Below, piece after piece: positions 35,435 through 45,801 of a stretch of 64,000 bases of DNA. A program made the position numbers and the translations under genes. Source of the DNA: Salvia splendens (taxonomy: Eukaryota > Streptophyta > Magnoliopsida > Lamiales > Lamiaceae). The notes under the pieces are model-generated. The model saw nothing but the letters and a program-made list of their open reading frames with translations. It was not told where the DNA came from and did not search any database. Location of the stretch: assembly GCF_004379255.2 (NCBI RefSeq), contig NW_024599483.1, positions 1 through 64,000 on the forward strand. The letters are read 5' to 3'. How positions within the stretch are numbered: the stretch's first letter is position 1; the number at the start of each line of letters is the position of its first letter.

Positions 35435-36064
35435 ATGGAGGTTAAGCTATGGAACGACAAGCGCGAAAGGGAGATGTATGACAATTTCGCTGAGCTCTTT
35501 GCGATTATAAAGGCAACCGAGAAGCTTGAGAAAGCTTATGTGCGGGACGTGATATCTCCAGCGGAGTATGAGGTTGAATGCCAAAAGTTGATCGCCCATT
35601 TCAAAACGCTGTCTTCCACGTTGAAAGACATTGTGCCTAGCATTGAGAGGTTTCACGATACTTACAAGATGGATTGTCCTGCAGCCATAAACCGCCTCGT
35701 GACATCTGGTGTTCCTGCAACCGTTGAGCACAGGGCGGCTGCTGCCACAACACATTCTACATCGGCTGCCATTGTGGCTGAATGCGTGCAGAATTTTATC
35801 ACTGCTATGGACTCCTTGAAACTAAACATGGTTGCTGTTGATCAGGTCCACCCGCTGTTGTCTGATCTCTCTGCTTCTCTCAATAAGCTTTCTATATTGC
35901 CACATAATTTTGAGGGGAAGACAGAGATGCGGGATTGGATTGCCAGGTTATCGAAAATGGGTGCAGCAGATGAGCTTACTGAGCAGCAGGCTCGGCAGCT
36001 GCACTTCGACCTGGAATCATCTTACAACTCATTCATGGCGGCACTGCCAACTGCAGGGACATAG
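35435..36064 (+). CDS. VPS28: VPS28 homologue, ESCRT-I subunit
   Basis: The uninterrupted 209-codon frame starts MEVKLWNDKREREMYDNFAE and ends with the VPS28 C-terminal helical-bundle block (ALPTAGT at the end). The conserved core includes the N-terminal helices with LEKAYVRDVISPAEYEVEC, the KDIVPSIERFHDTYKMDCPA segment, and the C-terminal NFITAMDSLKLNMVAVDQVH block, followed by PLLSDL. VPS28 joins VPS23 and VPS37 in ESCRT-I and links it to ESCRT-II during sorting of ubiquitinated cargo into multivesicular bodies at endosomes. A probable leader intron runs from about 34890 (CTGTAAGTTC) to 35359 (CTTGCAG), which fits plant VPS28 genes with an intronless coding region. Confidence 0.94.
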   Translation: MEVKLWNDKREREMYDNFAELFAIIKATEKLEKAYVRDVISPAEYEVECQKLIAHFKTLSSTLKDIVPSIERFHDTYKMDCPAAINRLVTSGVPATVEHRAAAATTHSTSAAIVAECVQNFITAMDSLKLNMVAVDQVHPLLSDLSASLNKLSILPHNFEGKTEMRDWIARLSKMGAADELTEQQARQLHFDLESSYNSFMAALPTAGT

Positions 36065-36340
36065 TTGTTTTGCTGGACAAGGTTGTACAGAATGGATACA
36101 CTTGTAGGCAGGGTAATGTAAGCTATTCAGATTTCACCATTTTTTGTGTTAGTTTCATGGAAACGATGTAAGTGCTGTAATTTCTTGAGTGGTCCTAAAC
36201 CATTTAATGATGTTTGTTTCTTGTGTGACTAGGTATGAAGGTTGTACCTGCTGAAATTGCTTGAATGGTCCTAAACCTTTTGAATTGATGTTGTGTTGTT
36301 TGTTTCTGGTAAAGTTGTATTCTATCTTGAAGAAATCTTA

Positions 36341-37627
36341 GAGCAACCACTACGCGTCCCGCGACTGTCCCGCGTTTCGTTCTGGAGGGACGGAACCGCC
36401 ACGGGACGCGTTGCAGCGAGGCGTTCCGTCCCCAGCCCGTCTCCATGCCGTCCCGTAGCCCGCGACCACGCGACGCGGGACACGACGTCTCGCCACGCGC
36501 CGAGGCGAGCTCCCAGGGCATGCGTGACGCCCACTCGCCGGCCCGCGAGTGGGCGTCGTCATGCTGACACAAAAAAATGAATTTTTTTAAAAAATATTTT
36601 TTATTTATAAAAATTGTTTTTTATATTTAAAAACAATTTTTACAAATAAATGAATACAATAAATTCGTATTAACCCATATATATTTGATGGGCTTGCGAA
36701 TTTATGAAACTCATTCTTGGTTGTCTCTCTTTTATAGAGACATCCTTGAATGTTTTATGTTCCACTTTCAATATGGGACAAACTCATTCTTGGGTGTCTC
36801 TCTTTTATAGAGACATTCTTGAATGTTTTATGTTCCACTTTTAATGTGGGACAACTCGTTCTTGGTTGTCTCTCTTTTATAGAGACATCCTTGAATGTTT
36901 TATGTTCCACTTTCGATGTGAGACAAACTCATTCTTGATTGTCTCTGTTTTATAGAGACATCCTTGAATATTTTATTTTCCACTTTCGATGTGGGACAAA
37001 CTCATTCTTGGTTGTTTCTCTTTTATAGAGACATCCTTGAATGTTTTATGTTCCACTTTCGATGTGGGACAAATTCATTCTTGGTTGTTTATCTTTTATA
37101 GAGACATCCTTGAATGTTTTATGTTCCATTTTCGATGTGGAACAAATTCATTCTTGGTTGTCTCTGTTTTATTGAGACATCCTTGAATGTTTTATTTTCC
37201 ACTTTCGATGTGGGACAAACTCATTCTTGGGTGTCTCTCTTTTATAGAGACATCCTTGAATGTTTTATGTTCCACTCTCGATGTGAGACAAACTCATTCT
37301 TGGTTGTCTCTATAAAATTGTATTTTAAATTATGTCATTTTTATTTTTTTTAGGATTTTAATTATGTCTTTTTCTATTTTTTTGAATTTCAAGTTGTAAT
37401 GTTATTTTATTTTTAATGAAGTGTGGTTTTTATGAATTAAATTTGTTGGAGAAAAAAAATAAAAAATGAAATTGAATGAATAGTAATTTAAGGGACGGTT
37501 AAGGGATGAAGCATTGCAGGTTCCATCTCTTAGTTAAGGGATGAAGTAAAAAAGTACAGTGGTGGCCCTCAAATAGTAGTTTAAGGGACGGTTAAGGAAC
37601 GGTATAGAGACATCGTAGTGGATGGCC
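36341..37627 (-). mobile_element. Non-autonomous PIF/Harbinger derivative carrying a promoter-like array
   Basis: The ends GAGCAACCACTACGCG and, inverted, GGCCATCCACTACGATG are flanked by TTA (36338-36340 and 37628-37630). About 240 bp at the left end and 300 bp at the right end match the two ends of the 6957-8971 transposon in reverse orientation. The transposase is replaced by the 73-bp tandem array at 36708-37314. It is 1287 bp and lies about 280 bp downstream of the VPS28 stop codon. Confidence 0.87.
36708..37314 (-). repeat. 73-bp tandem array, each unit snRNA-promoter-like (USE + TATA)
   Basis: Eight units of 73 bp (one of 72) are counted from repeat landmarks ending at 36780, 36853, 36925, 36998, 37071, 37144, 37217 and 37290. 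On the minus strand each unit reads TGTCCCACATCG, then 32 bases, then TATAAAAGAGAGAC. GTCCCACATCG matches the plant upstream sequence element (RTCCCACATCG) of snRNA genes, and 32 bases to TATA is near the 33-34 of Pol II-type plant snRNA promoters (Pol III types are about ten shorter). Three units have a perfect element (36987-36997, 37060-37070, 37206-37216); the others have one or two changes. CA, ten bases and AGTTTGT partly resembles the plant snRNA 3' box. No known snRNA body is present. Confidence 0.75.
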
Positions 37628-38735
37628 TTAGTCTGTGACATCGCATGTTCAAAATTTGTACGAACTTTAATCTGTTAGGTGGCAGTTATTTGAAGTGATT
37701 TTGGACATGCAATTCTGTGACTAGCATGAGTTTGAAACATAGAGGAGGCATTTCTGCATTTGTTTGTTTGCACATTTCTTTAGAGAATACAAGAAATATT
37801 TTGTGTGAAATTGATTTTATCTACGTATGCGTCTTTAAGGTACCCAAGCTATCTGACTTTTGGGATCGTTTGATAGCTATGTCATGTTTCGACTAGTCAT
37901 GATACAATTCATGATAGTTGTCATAGTTTCAATTAGTTAATTTATACATTTTGGGTGTTTGGCAGATTAAGATAATTGTGAGTTATCTTATTTAAGTGTT
38001 TATTTAAGTGTTTAGTGCAATAAGACACAGACAAGAATTAAAATTATGATTTTCAAAATTATCCTTACTTAAGTTCATTTAATTACTAAACTATCCTTAT
38101 TTTGCCCTAATAATTTCAATCTTGAATTACTACTCTGTCGATTCTATGTGAAAAGTGTTCACTCATGGATTGTGCTTTTGGACGATAAGTAGTTGTAGGT
38201 TGACAATGTTGCAGCATATTATTTACATGTTTTTGTTCATTATCCCAAATATTAATTCTGCACTAAAATTTTTAAAAAGTTTGCCTTATAAATTATAAAA
38301 ACTCTTTACCAAATGCACGCTCTTTAATAAAGAAAAAAACATACGTATAATAAGTACTCCATATGAAATTCTATGTATAAGCATTGATTAGTTTGGACTA
38401 TTTTTTGTATGTGCATATTTTATCAAAGCGCCAAATTTTGTATGTGCTAATTTTTTGAAGTTTAAATCGTTTGAGGATTGAATAAATTGTAAATTTTTTA
38501 ATAAAAAAGGACGGTCTTCCAAAAGTAATTTTTTTCAAGTATTATGTAATTATAAGTAGAAGATAATTATGAAATTATATGTATAATATAATATAATGTA
38601 AAGAAAGTGAGAACAACAAATTCACCTTAACAAAAACCATAAAATGATGGAGGCGTTTAAGTTTGTTCTAGGTTAGAAAATTTGACGGGTAAAATTGTTC
38701 TTGCAAAAATTAACTAGGTATCCCATATATGTAAC
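37628..38735. other. Intergenic, AT-rich
   Basis: No gene, RNA or clear element is recognised. Confidence 0.35.
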
Positions 38736-39400
38736 TAGGGGTGTCAAAATGGATATCGGGAATTGGATACCCAATATCCGAACCAGAAATATCGGGTAAT
38801 TGGATACCCGATTTTTTGAGTTTCGGGATCAGGTTCGGGTATATGATTTTTGGATTATCGGGTATCGGATAACCCGATACCCGATCGGGTATATCCAAAT
38901 TACCCGAATTATCCAATTTTTTATATTTTATTTTTTAAATTTAATAAATAATGTATTTATTCTAATATTTAAAAATTAAATAATTAAATGTACTCCCAAA
39001 ATCCTTCACTCTTAAGTCATATTTTGGGTTAATGTATGAATTGTGATGTTTATTATGGATGAATAAGGGGTGTTATAACTTATGAAGTTTTTATTTCTAA
39101 AAATTTGTAGTAGTTTTTTTCTCTAAAATTCGAATTACTTTAAGTTTGTATCAAATTCGAACTACAAGTTTGTATTTTTAAAAGTTTGTAGCTAATTTTC
39201 TTAATGAAATAATTAAATTAAATAGAATAAAAATCCAAAATCGGGATTGGATACCCTATTTTTTGGGATTGGATACCCGAGTCGGGTATCAGAGTACCCA
39301 AAATCATTTTCGGATCGGGTATTAGATTTTGGAAAATTTGGGATCGGGTACCCGAAATTTTTGGATCGGGTATCCATGGGTACCTGATTTGACAGGCCTA
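38736..39400. mobile_element. hAT-type MITE
   Basis: The ends TAGGGGTGTCAAA and, inverted, TAGGCCTGTCAAA are flanked by a perfect 8-bp duplication TATGTAAC (38728-38735 and 39401-39408). These ends and the 8-bp duplication are typical of hAT. Both subterminal regions repeat CGGGTATC/GATACCCGA motifs more than ten times, a likely transposase-binding cluster. It is 665 bp and non-coding. Confidence 0.88.
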
Positions 39401-39598
39401 TATGTAACATAGCAAAATGGGTGGTTACATATATTATTGAAACATAGGTTTTTCAGTGGGTATCGTGCGGGCCGAATACAAAACACGGGCTATTAAGATT
39501 GGTAACATAGCTACCAAACGCACAAATAAGCCCAGATTAATTCTCTTATCTAGCCTAACATAGCTACAGGCCCCAAGTATTTACAAACGGTACATATC

Positions 39599-41343
39599 CT
39601 ATAAGAAAGTGGTAAGCTCCCCACCAGATTTTTGCTGTTGATGCTTAAAGACAGTCTCTATATCCTTATCGCCACGGCCGCTGCAGTTAACTACTACCTT
39701 GGTGCCACTCGGCAAGGTGGAGCACAGTTTTCCAAGATGTGCGAGTGCGTGCGATGCCTCCAGCGCTGGACATATACCTTCTAATCGGCACAATAATGCA
39801 TACGCTGCAATACACACAGTTACACAGATGTATCGTCAAACTCTACTTAAAGTTAAAATATATACTGCAAAAATAGGCAATCACCATCAAGAGCTTCTTC
39901 ATCTGTAGCGGTGTGAATCTCTGCACGTCCGATGTCTCTCAGAAAGCTTAGCTCCGGGCTGACTCCGGGATATTCTAACCTGCACTTACAAAAATCCAAT
40001 TACTATAAGATTATGCATTCATAAAACCATTCATTTTGATATATTCAAATGAATGATTACTTACCCAACACCAACGGAATGTGGGCCAACAATCTGGCCG
40101 TCATCATCTTGCAACAAATAGGTCATGGCCCCATGATACACTCCTATCTCTCCTTTAGCAAGAGTAGCAGAGTGTGTCCCTCCATCTATGTTAGTCCCGG
40201 CCGCCTCCACTCCGATCAACCGGACATCCTCGTCCCTCACAAACTCGTGAAACAATCCGAGAGCATTCGAACCACTCCCCACACAAGCCACCAATACATC
40301 AGGCTTCCCACCCCACTTCTCCATAGCCTGTTTCCTCGTCTCTTTTCCAATAACCGACTGGAACTCCCGTACCATGGCCGGGCACGGGTGTGGCCCCACC
40401 GCCGTCCCGGCTAAGTAGTACTTCCTCTCCAAATCTCCTACCCACTCACGTATCGCCTCCGACGTCGCGTCCTTGAACGAGCCTTTAATAGATTTCACCT
40501 GTAATCATATGTATTTACCATAAATATTTGTATATATATATATACATACAAGTGAAGTGCATTATTATAGTACTATTAGATTAGCACCTGCGCTCCAAGA
40601 AGCTTCATCAAGCGAACGTTGTGGGACTGCCTCGCCACATCAACGTCTCCCATAATTATGGTACACTCCATATCGAGCTTGGCGCAGGCGGCGGCCGTGG
40701 CGACGCCGTGCTGGCCAGCGCCTGTGGCAGCAACGATGCTGCGCCGGCCCATGCGCTTGGCGAGCATGGCCTGAGCAATGGCGTTGTTGATTTTGTGAGC
40801 TCCGCCGTGGTTGAGGTCTTCTCTCTTGAGGTAAATCTCAGGGCCTTCTCCGCGGCTGTTCTTGTAATGATCGGTGAGCCTTTGAGCGAAGTATAGTGGC
40901 GTTTCGCGGCCAACGTAATCTCTCAGTGCAGTCGCAAGCTCGCCCTATATAATCAACATAGTTTTTTACTAACCAAAAATATGTATAACATGTATCGAAC
41001 TAGAAAAAAGGTGAGCATATATATGAACCTGAAAGTGGGGATCATTCAGGCAAAAACTGAACTCAGACAGCAGCATGTTGAGACAGGTGATTAGTGTTTC
41101 AGGCACAAAGACGCCTCCAAACCTGCCAAATTTGCCTGTCTTAAACAAGGACTCTTCTGTTTCATCTATTAGACGGAGAACATCTGTTTTCCATGTTTGA
41201 GTCCACGTATGCTGCGGGCTCATCACTGAGGTTACCTTGAAACCTCTGTGTGATGGCAATCTAAAACCGAGTGTAGTTGAATTATTTGGGTTTAGAGAGG
41301 GAAGAGAGATGGCGTGGTGAAGAGAGAGAGCTTGAAGATTCAT
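39599..41343 (-). CDS. Divergent tryptophan synthase beta-chain-like protein, plastid-targeted
   Basis: Five exons (41343-41029, 40944-40588, 40498-40065, 39979-39885, 39804-39599) give 468 residues with no frame break. A Ser/Leu-rich N-terminus of about 40 residues fits a chloroplast transit peptide. The TrpB fold follows: [26 protein letters not shown] with PLP-binding Lys156, [29 protein letters not shown], and the C-terminal NCSGRGDKD whose Ser442 would contact the PLP ring. The family makes tryptophan from indole and serine. Here the catalytic Glu before TGAGQHG (E. coli Glu109) is Ala178, codon GCC at 40728-40726. The phosphate loop GGGSN is GSGSN (298-302), and the usual GLDFP/GLDYP is GLEYP. 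It is probably a diverged paralogue with altered activity rather than the housekeeping enzyme. Confidence 0.9.
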
Positions 41344-41409
41344 GGTTTTACTAGTATGAAATGTGTTCAGCTGTAAATTGTTATGGTTCCATGGAAATAT
41401 GGCTGTTTA

Positions 41410-41416
41410 ATTTATA
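41410..41416 (-). promoter_or_regulatory. Likely TATA box of the tryptophan-synthase-like gene
   Basis: The minus-strand TATAAAT lies about 67 bases upstream of the start codon at 41343, in a context of CTCTATAAATT. Confidence 0.5.
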
Positions 41417-41587
41417 GAGGATGATTAGCTACAGCTAAAGTGACATATATCTGCATGTGTTGAACTTATCGTTTAAGGCATGTGGTGTAGACGAGTTAGT
41501 AACAGCATGAAAAATTAAAACGTGGGAATAGTGAAAAAGGATAACATATCACAGGGTTCGCATAGCCACATACTGCAATCACGATTA

Positions 41588-41839
41588 CTCCCTCCGTCCC
41601 ACATAATTTGGGACACTTTGACCGGGCACGAGTTTTAAGAAATATAATGAAAAGTGAGTTGAAAAAGTTAGTGGAATGTGGGTCCCACTTTTATATATTA
41701 GTTTTATAATTAAATGTGAGTAGGAATGAGTTAGTGGAATGTGAGGTCCACTAACAAAAATGGTAAAAGTGAAATGAGTCAAATTATGTGGGACGACCCA
41801 AAATAGAAAACTAGGTTAAATTATGTGGGACGGAGGGAG
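41588..41839. mobile_element. Stowaway MITE
   Basis: The ends CTCCCTCCGTCCCACATAAT and the inverse on the right are flanked by TA (41586-41587 and 41840-41841). It is 252 bp and well preserved. It lies about 245 bp upstream of the tryptophan-synthase-like start. Confidence 0.88.
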
Positions 41840-42253
41840 TATTTTTTAAGAAAGGTTTAATAATTGCATGAAAGGGGCCCCACACCACACACCACACATA
41901 TTGAACATACCAGAAAAATTATTATCATACTGAATTAATTAAATTAGTCTGATTAATTAGACTGATAGTTAAATCACTAATTTGACTAATTAACATTTCA
42001 CCGTTAAAATAAAAGGTTAACTTTGAATCAAAACATATTATTTGGGACCAAAAGATTACAAACAACACAAAATTTAGACTTTGGTCAATTAAATTAGGTA
42101 GAATTTCTCAATCTTTAAAGCATGTCATAAAACATTCTTAACGTTGTCAACACACGTCCCGTCAGACATAAAGCATGTCACTTTTATCAACTTGTAGCTT
42201 AACTATAATTAATTTAATTTATAGTCTATTGCTCATGTTGGAAACGTGTATAA

Positions 42254-44104
42254 GAGCATCCCCATCGCTGCGAGATGGGGCGGACGGCGTCCGTGCCAAC
42301 GGCGCGACACACTCGTGTTCGCCTATGTGCTCGCGCCGACGGCACGGCGCTGCTCAATAAAAAGAGCACGTCCGTGCCGCTGAGCAGGTCGACTTGGTAG
42401 CCTCCTATTGGCCAACGGCAATGCCGTTGGCTTTTTCTATATTTTTTAAAATTTTAATTTAAAAAATCATTTTTAAATAAAAAAATATTTTCCCACTTCC
42501 CAATAAATTATATCCGTTTTCTCTCCACTTTTACTTTTTTTCATTTTTTTTTCTCCCAAAATTCACATTTTTCATCTATAAATACCCCAATTTCCACACA
42601 AAAAATTTCACACCACACTATACAATTATCATCTAAATTCTCTCATCAATTCCAATCTTTTCACTCTTGCAAAAAAATGTCCTGCTCCGGCGATCACTCC
42701 TCCGACTGCAGCAGATAGAACCACGAATGGTTCAACTTAACACCATTCTCTCATCCAGATACGAAATTCTCGGCCCCTCCTCAAACTCAAGGTTCTCAAA
42801 TTCCGGGTGGTTATCGGCCTTATCCGGTGGACGAGCAAGATGCCACCGATGGGCGATACAGGTGGATCAGCGGCTCCCAAACTCCGGAGGACAACCCCAG
42901 CACTCCTCCTCCTCGTACTCGTAGTGTTCCTACTCATAGTCGTGGCGGTTACGTTCACGTCCGCACTGCGTACACTCTGCCTGAGATGGAGAAGATGTTC
43001 ACAGCCTATTTCGAAATATCCGAAGATCCGGAAACCGGCACGAACCAAACCGGGGAGAGGTTTTGGTGGCGCGTCTGTCGCCGGTACAATGCCAACCGAC
43101 TGGAGGGAACCATCGAGCGCAACGAGAGTATGGTGCGCAATGCCATCTTCAGAGCCAACGAAGAAATCCAAAAGTTCCAGGGGTATTACCTCCAGGAACA
43201 GCGGTCGGCGGGGAGCGGCATGAGCGAGGCCGACATCATCACGGCCACCATGTCGACCTACCATTCCAAGCATTACAAACCATTCAAGCACCTCGGCGCT
43301 TGGCAGCAGGTGCGTAGAAATCCGAAGTATAGGGGGCTTATCATCCTCCTCCAGCTCCTCTAGCAAACGGTATAGGTCGTTATCCCTATCCGACGACGGC
43401 TCCGATGAGGTGGCTAGCCAGCTTGCCGGAGCTAACTTGGGTAGCCTCGACGCCGGCACGAGCAGTTCCCAACGCCGACCGCAAGGAAGGAAGAAGGCGA
43501 CGGCCAACCGCCGTCGCGCCGAGACTCCATCCGTCCCCGCTCACGCTCCCGCTCCCTTTGTGCCACCTCAACCCCCCACCAACTCGCTGTGGACCCTTTT
43601 GGCTCAACTCAATTTGGCCGATAGGTCTCGGATGACTCCCGAGCAACTTGATTCACATTTGACAATGATACGGGGTCTCCGAAAAATATTGGGAATAAGG
43701 CCAGAGGACTAGTCTTCCACGGGGGTATTTTTAATTATGTAATTTTTAATTTATAGGATTTTAATTATGTAATTTTTATTTTTTAAAATTTTAATTATGT
43801 AATTTTTAATTTTTAGGACTTTAATTATGTATTTTTTAATTTTTAGGATTTTAATTATGTACTTTTTTTTATTTTTTTTGTAATTTGCAATAGTATTCCG
43901 GGTATTTTTAATGCATTTTAATATTGTGGAAATGTTTTTTTTTTTAAATTGAATAATAGAATGGTGGGACCCTTGAGCATGTCTTTGCGGAAGAGCATGG
44001 ATGTGGGTGTTGTGCTCTTGGGGAAGAGCAGAGAATAAAAAATGAATAAAAGTGGGTCCGGCCCACTTCCATGCTCTCGCCTAAGAGCATGGATGAGGAT
44101 GCTC
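42254..44104 (+). mobile_element. PIF/Harbinger-type element with accessory ORF only
   Basis: The ends GAGCATCCCCATC and, inverted, GAGCATCCTCATCC are flanked by TAA (42251-42253 and 44105-44107). It is 1851 bp. It encodes the accessory Myb/NAM-associated-type protein but no transposase, so it depends on a transposase made elsewhere. The 3' part holds tandem-like TTTTTAATTATGTAA repeats (43725-43870). It is homologous over its length to 28070-32647. Confidence 0.85.
42677..43712 (+). pseudogene. Harbinger accessory protein (Myb/SANT and NAM-associated type), broken
   Basis: The ATG at 42677 meets a stop codon (TAG) after 13 codons. A long frame then runs to 43363 and includes the SANT-like core (AYTLPEMEKMFTAYFEI, GERFWWRVCRRYN, NESMVRNAIFRANEEIQKF, EADIITATMSTYHSKHYKP, FKHLGAWQQVRRNPKY). 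It shifts to another frame for the basic linker and the C-terminus RMTPEQLDSHLTMIRGLRK. At least one stop and one frameshift inactivate it. These proteins help Harbinger transposases bind DNA or enter the nucleus. Confidence 0.78.
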
Positions 44105-44172
44105 TAAGGTGGCTTTATTTGAAGTGAAAAGTCCATTCTTCCCGGAAATGGACGTAGTTTAATTAATAATTT

Positions 44173-44597
44173 GAGCATCACATGAATAGCATGGACTAGC
44201 AATAGTCTAGCAAAAAACTATTCCTGCCACATCATTATGTCCTTCCCATAGCCTAGCCATTGCCCTAGCAATAGCCTAGCCAATGCCCTAGTCCAATAAA
44301 TAAATTAACAAATACGATTTACTTCATTTTAATTGTTGGTGTTTATCAAATATTAAAAAATGCAGTGCAATGAGTTGTAAATATAGAGTATAAATAAACA
44401 AAATTTAAAAATAAAAATAAAATTCGGCTAGCAGATCGCCCGTCGCACAATAGGCGGCCAGGGATCGGCTAGCCGGTTAGTCCACGTCCGACCTCTCGTC
44501 CGCTCCGCACTCATCCTTAACGTTAGCCGATTGCAATAGTGGACAAACCGCCCGCCCTAACCGCTAGGGCGAGCGCTAGTCCATATTGTGGGTGCTC
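44173..44597. mobile_element. MITE of the CTAGC-rich family, inverted copy
   Basis: The ends GAGCATCACATGAATAGCAT and, inverted, GAGCACCCACAATATGGACT, are followed by repeated CTAGCC blocks. The AT-rich centre matches 34202-34655 in reverse. TTA follows on the right and TTT precedes on the left, which suggests a mutated 3-bp duplication. Confidence 0.65.
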
Positions 44598-44619
44598 TTA
44601 GTAATCAGTATAATTAGTA

Positions 44620-44883
44620 CTCCCTCCGTTCACTCATAGTTGAGGCGAAACTTTGCAGCACAGAGTTTTAGAAATGAATGTTGAGTGTGTTAAATAAATA
44701 GATAAAAAAAAGTAAGAAAGAAAAAATATAGAGAGAATAAAGTAAAAAGTGAATAAAGTAAAGAGAATAGAGTAAGAGAAAGTAAAATAAGAAAGAAAAA
44801 AGTTAATACATATGGAAATGACTCAACTACAAGGAAACTTTCCGAAATGGAAAAATGACTCAACTACAAGGAAACGGAAGGAG
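44620..44883. mobile_element. Stowaway-like MITE, A-rich type
   Basis: CTCCCTCCGTT and, inverted, CTCCTTCCGTTTCC are flanked by TA. The interior is rich in AGTAAA and GAGAGAATA. Near its right end ACTCAACTACAAGGAAAC is repeated. Confidence 0.75.
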
Positions 44884-44885
44884 TA

Positions 44886-45110
44886 TTGGATTCCTATGAT
44901 AATTATATTGGGCTGCCACAACTAAATTATAGATAAACATTTTTCCATAATTGTACTCCGTATTATATAGCTCAGCGGCTAGGGCGGGCGCTAGTCCACT
45001 ATCATGAATGCTCTTAATAATTTAGTAGTACTATAATTAGTATCAGATTCCAATGATAATTATAGATAAATATTTTTCCATGATTGTACTCCGTATTATA
45101 TAGCTCAGCC
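44886..45110. repeat. Local direct duplication of about 110 bp
   Basis: Two stretches share GGATTCCTATGATAATTATA / CAGATTCCAATGATAATTAT, ATAAATATTTTTCCATGATTG and TACTCCGTATTATATAGCTC. Between them lies a short copy of the CTAGC-family MITE end (GGCTAGGGCGGGCGCTAGTC, then ATGCTCTTA). Confidence 0.6.
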
Positions 45111-45613
45111 CATCACACCAATTTTAGTGAAAAGGGGTCGTACTTGACACTATGAATCTAAGAATACAAAATCGTAGGAGTGTTTATTTATTTGTTCAGT
45201 CGTGGTCTCGTGGAAATGAGAAAATGAGGATTGAACTATTTAAGGCCATTTTTAAATAACAAAGTGAAGAAAATAATAGAATGTTGGAGTATATAATATG
45301 ATCACTAATTTCAATTTATTCATTAGTTTGATATACTAGTACTATCTTTTAAGAGTTATCATTCCAATTGAAATCATTATTCATATTTCTGAGGAAATAA
45401 TACTCATTTTTTTCATTTCATTCATAATTCGTCTTATTCTAGGTATCATTAATCACATATGGAGTATAACCTTTCTTTATCATTTCGGATTGTCCACTAA
45501 AATTAGACTAACTTGGACAGAGTCCCGCCGTGTTCAAAGAAATGGGCGATATGTCCATGCGTATCACAACTTTTAGGAATGGAGGTGCCGACTCTGGGCC
45601 GAGAATATTGAAC
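45111..45613. other. Intergenic, AT-rich
   Basis: No gene is recognised. The last 130 bases become less AT-rich toward the RNase H-like fragment. Confidence 0.35.
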
Positions 45614-45801
45614 TCAGCCACCGAAACAATTCGGAAATTTGTGATTTGGCCAAAATGTGTCGCAGATGTGCCTGGATGTGTTTACCTGAGTTGATCCATC
45701 CAACAACAACTGCAACTGCAACTGCAACTGCAGCGTCGACTTCGCCAGTTCAATTCCACGTCCTAGAGCAAGGAGCTCTGCTTCTAGAGCCGAAGAACTG
45801 A
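45614..45801 (-). pseudogene. RNase H-like (RVT_3 type) fragment interrupted by the 45802 insertion
   Basis: The minus strand reads SSSALEAELLALGRGIELAK and then a Gln/Leu run encoded by a six-base CAACTG repeat (about 45703-45733). The pattern resembles the alpha-helix of plant RNase H-like RVT_3 domains. Removing the insertion 45802-57514 and one target copy leaves an open minus-strand frame across the junction. The fragment is short and the identification is tentative. Confidence 0.4.
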
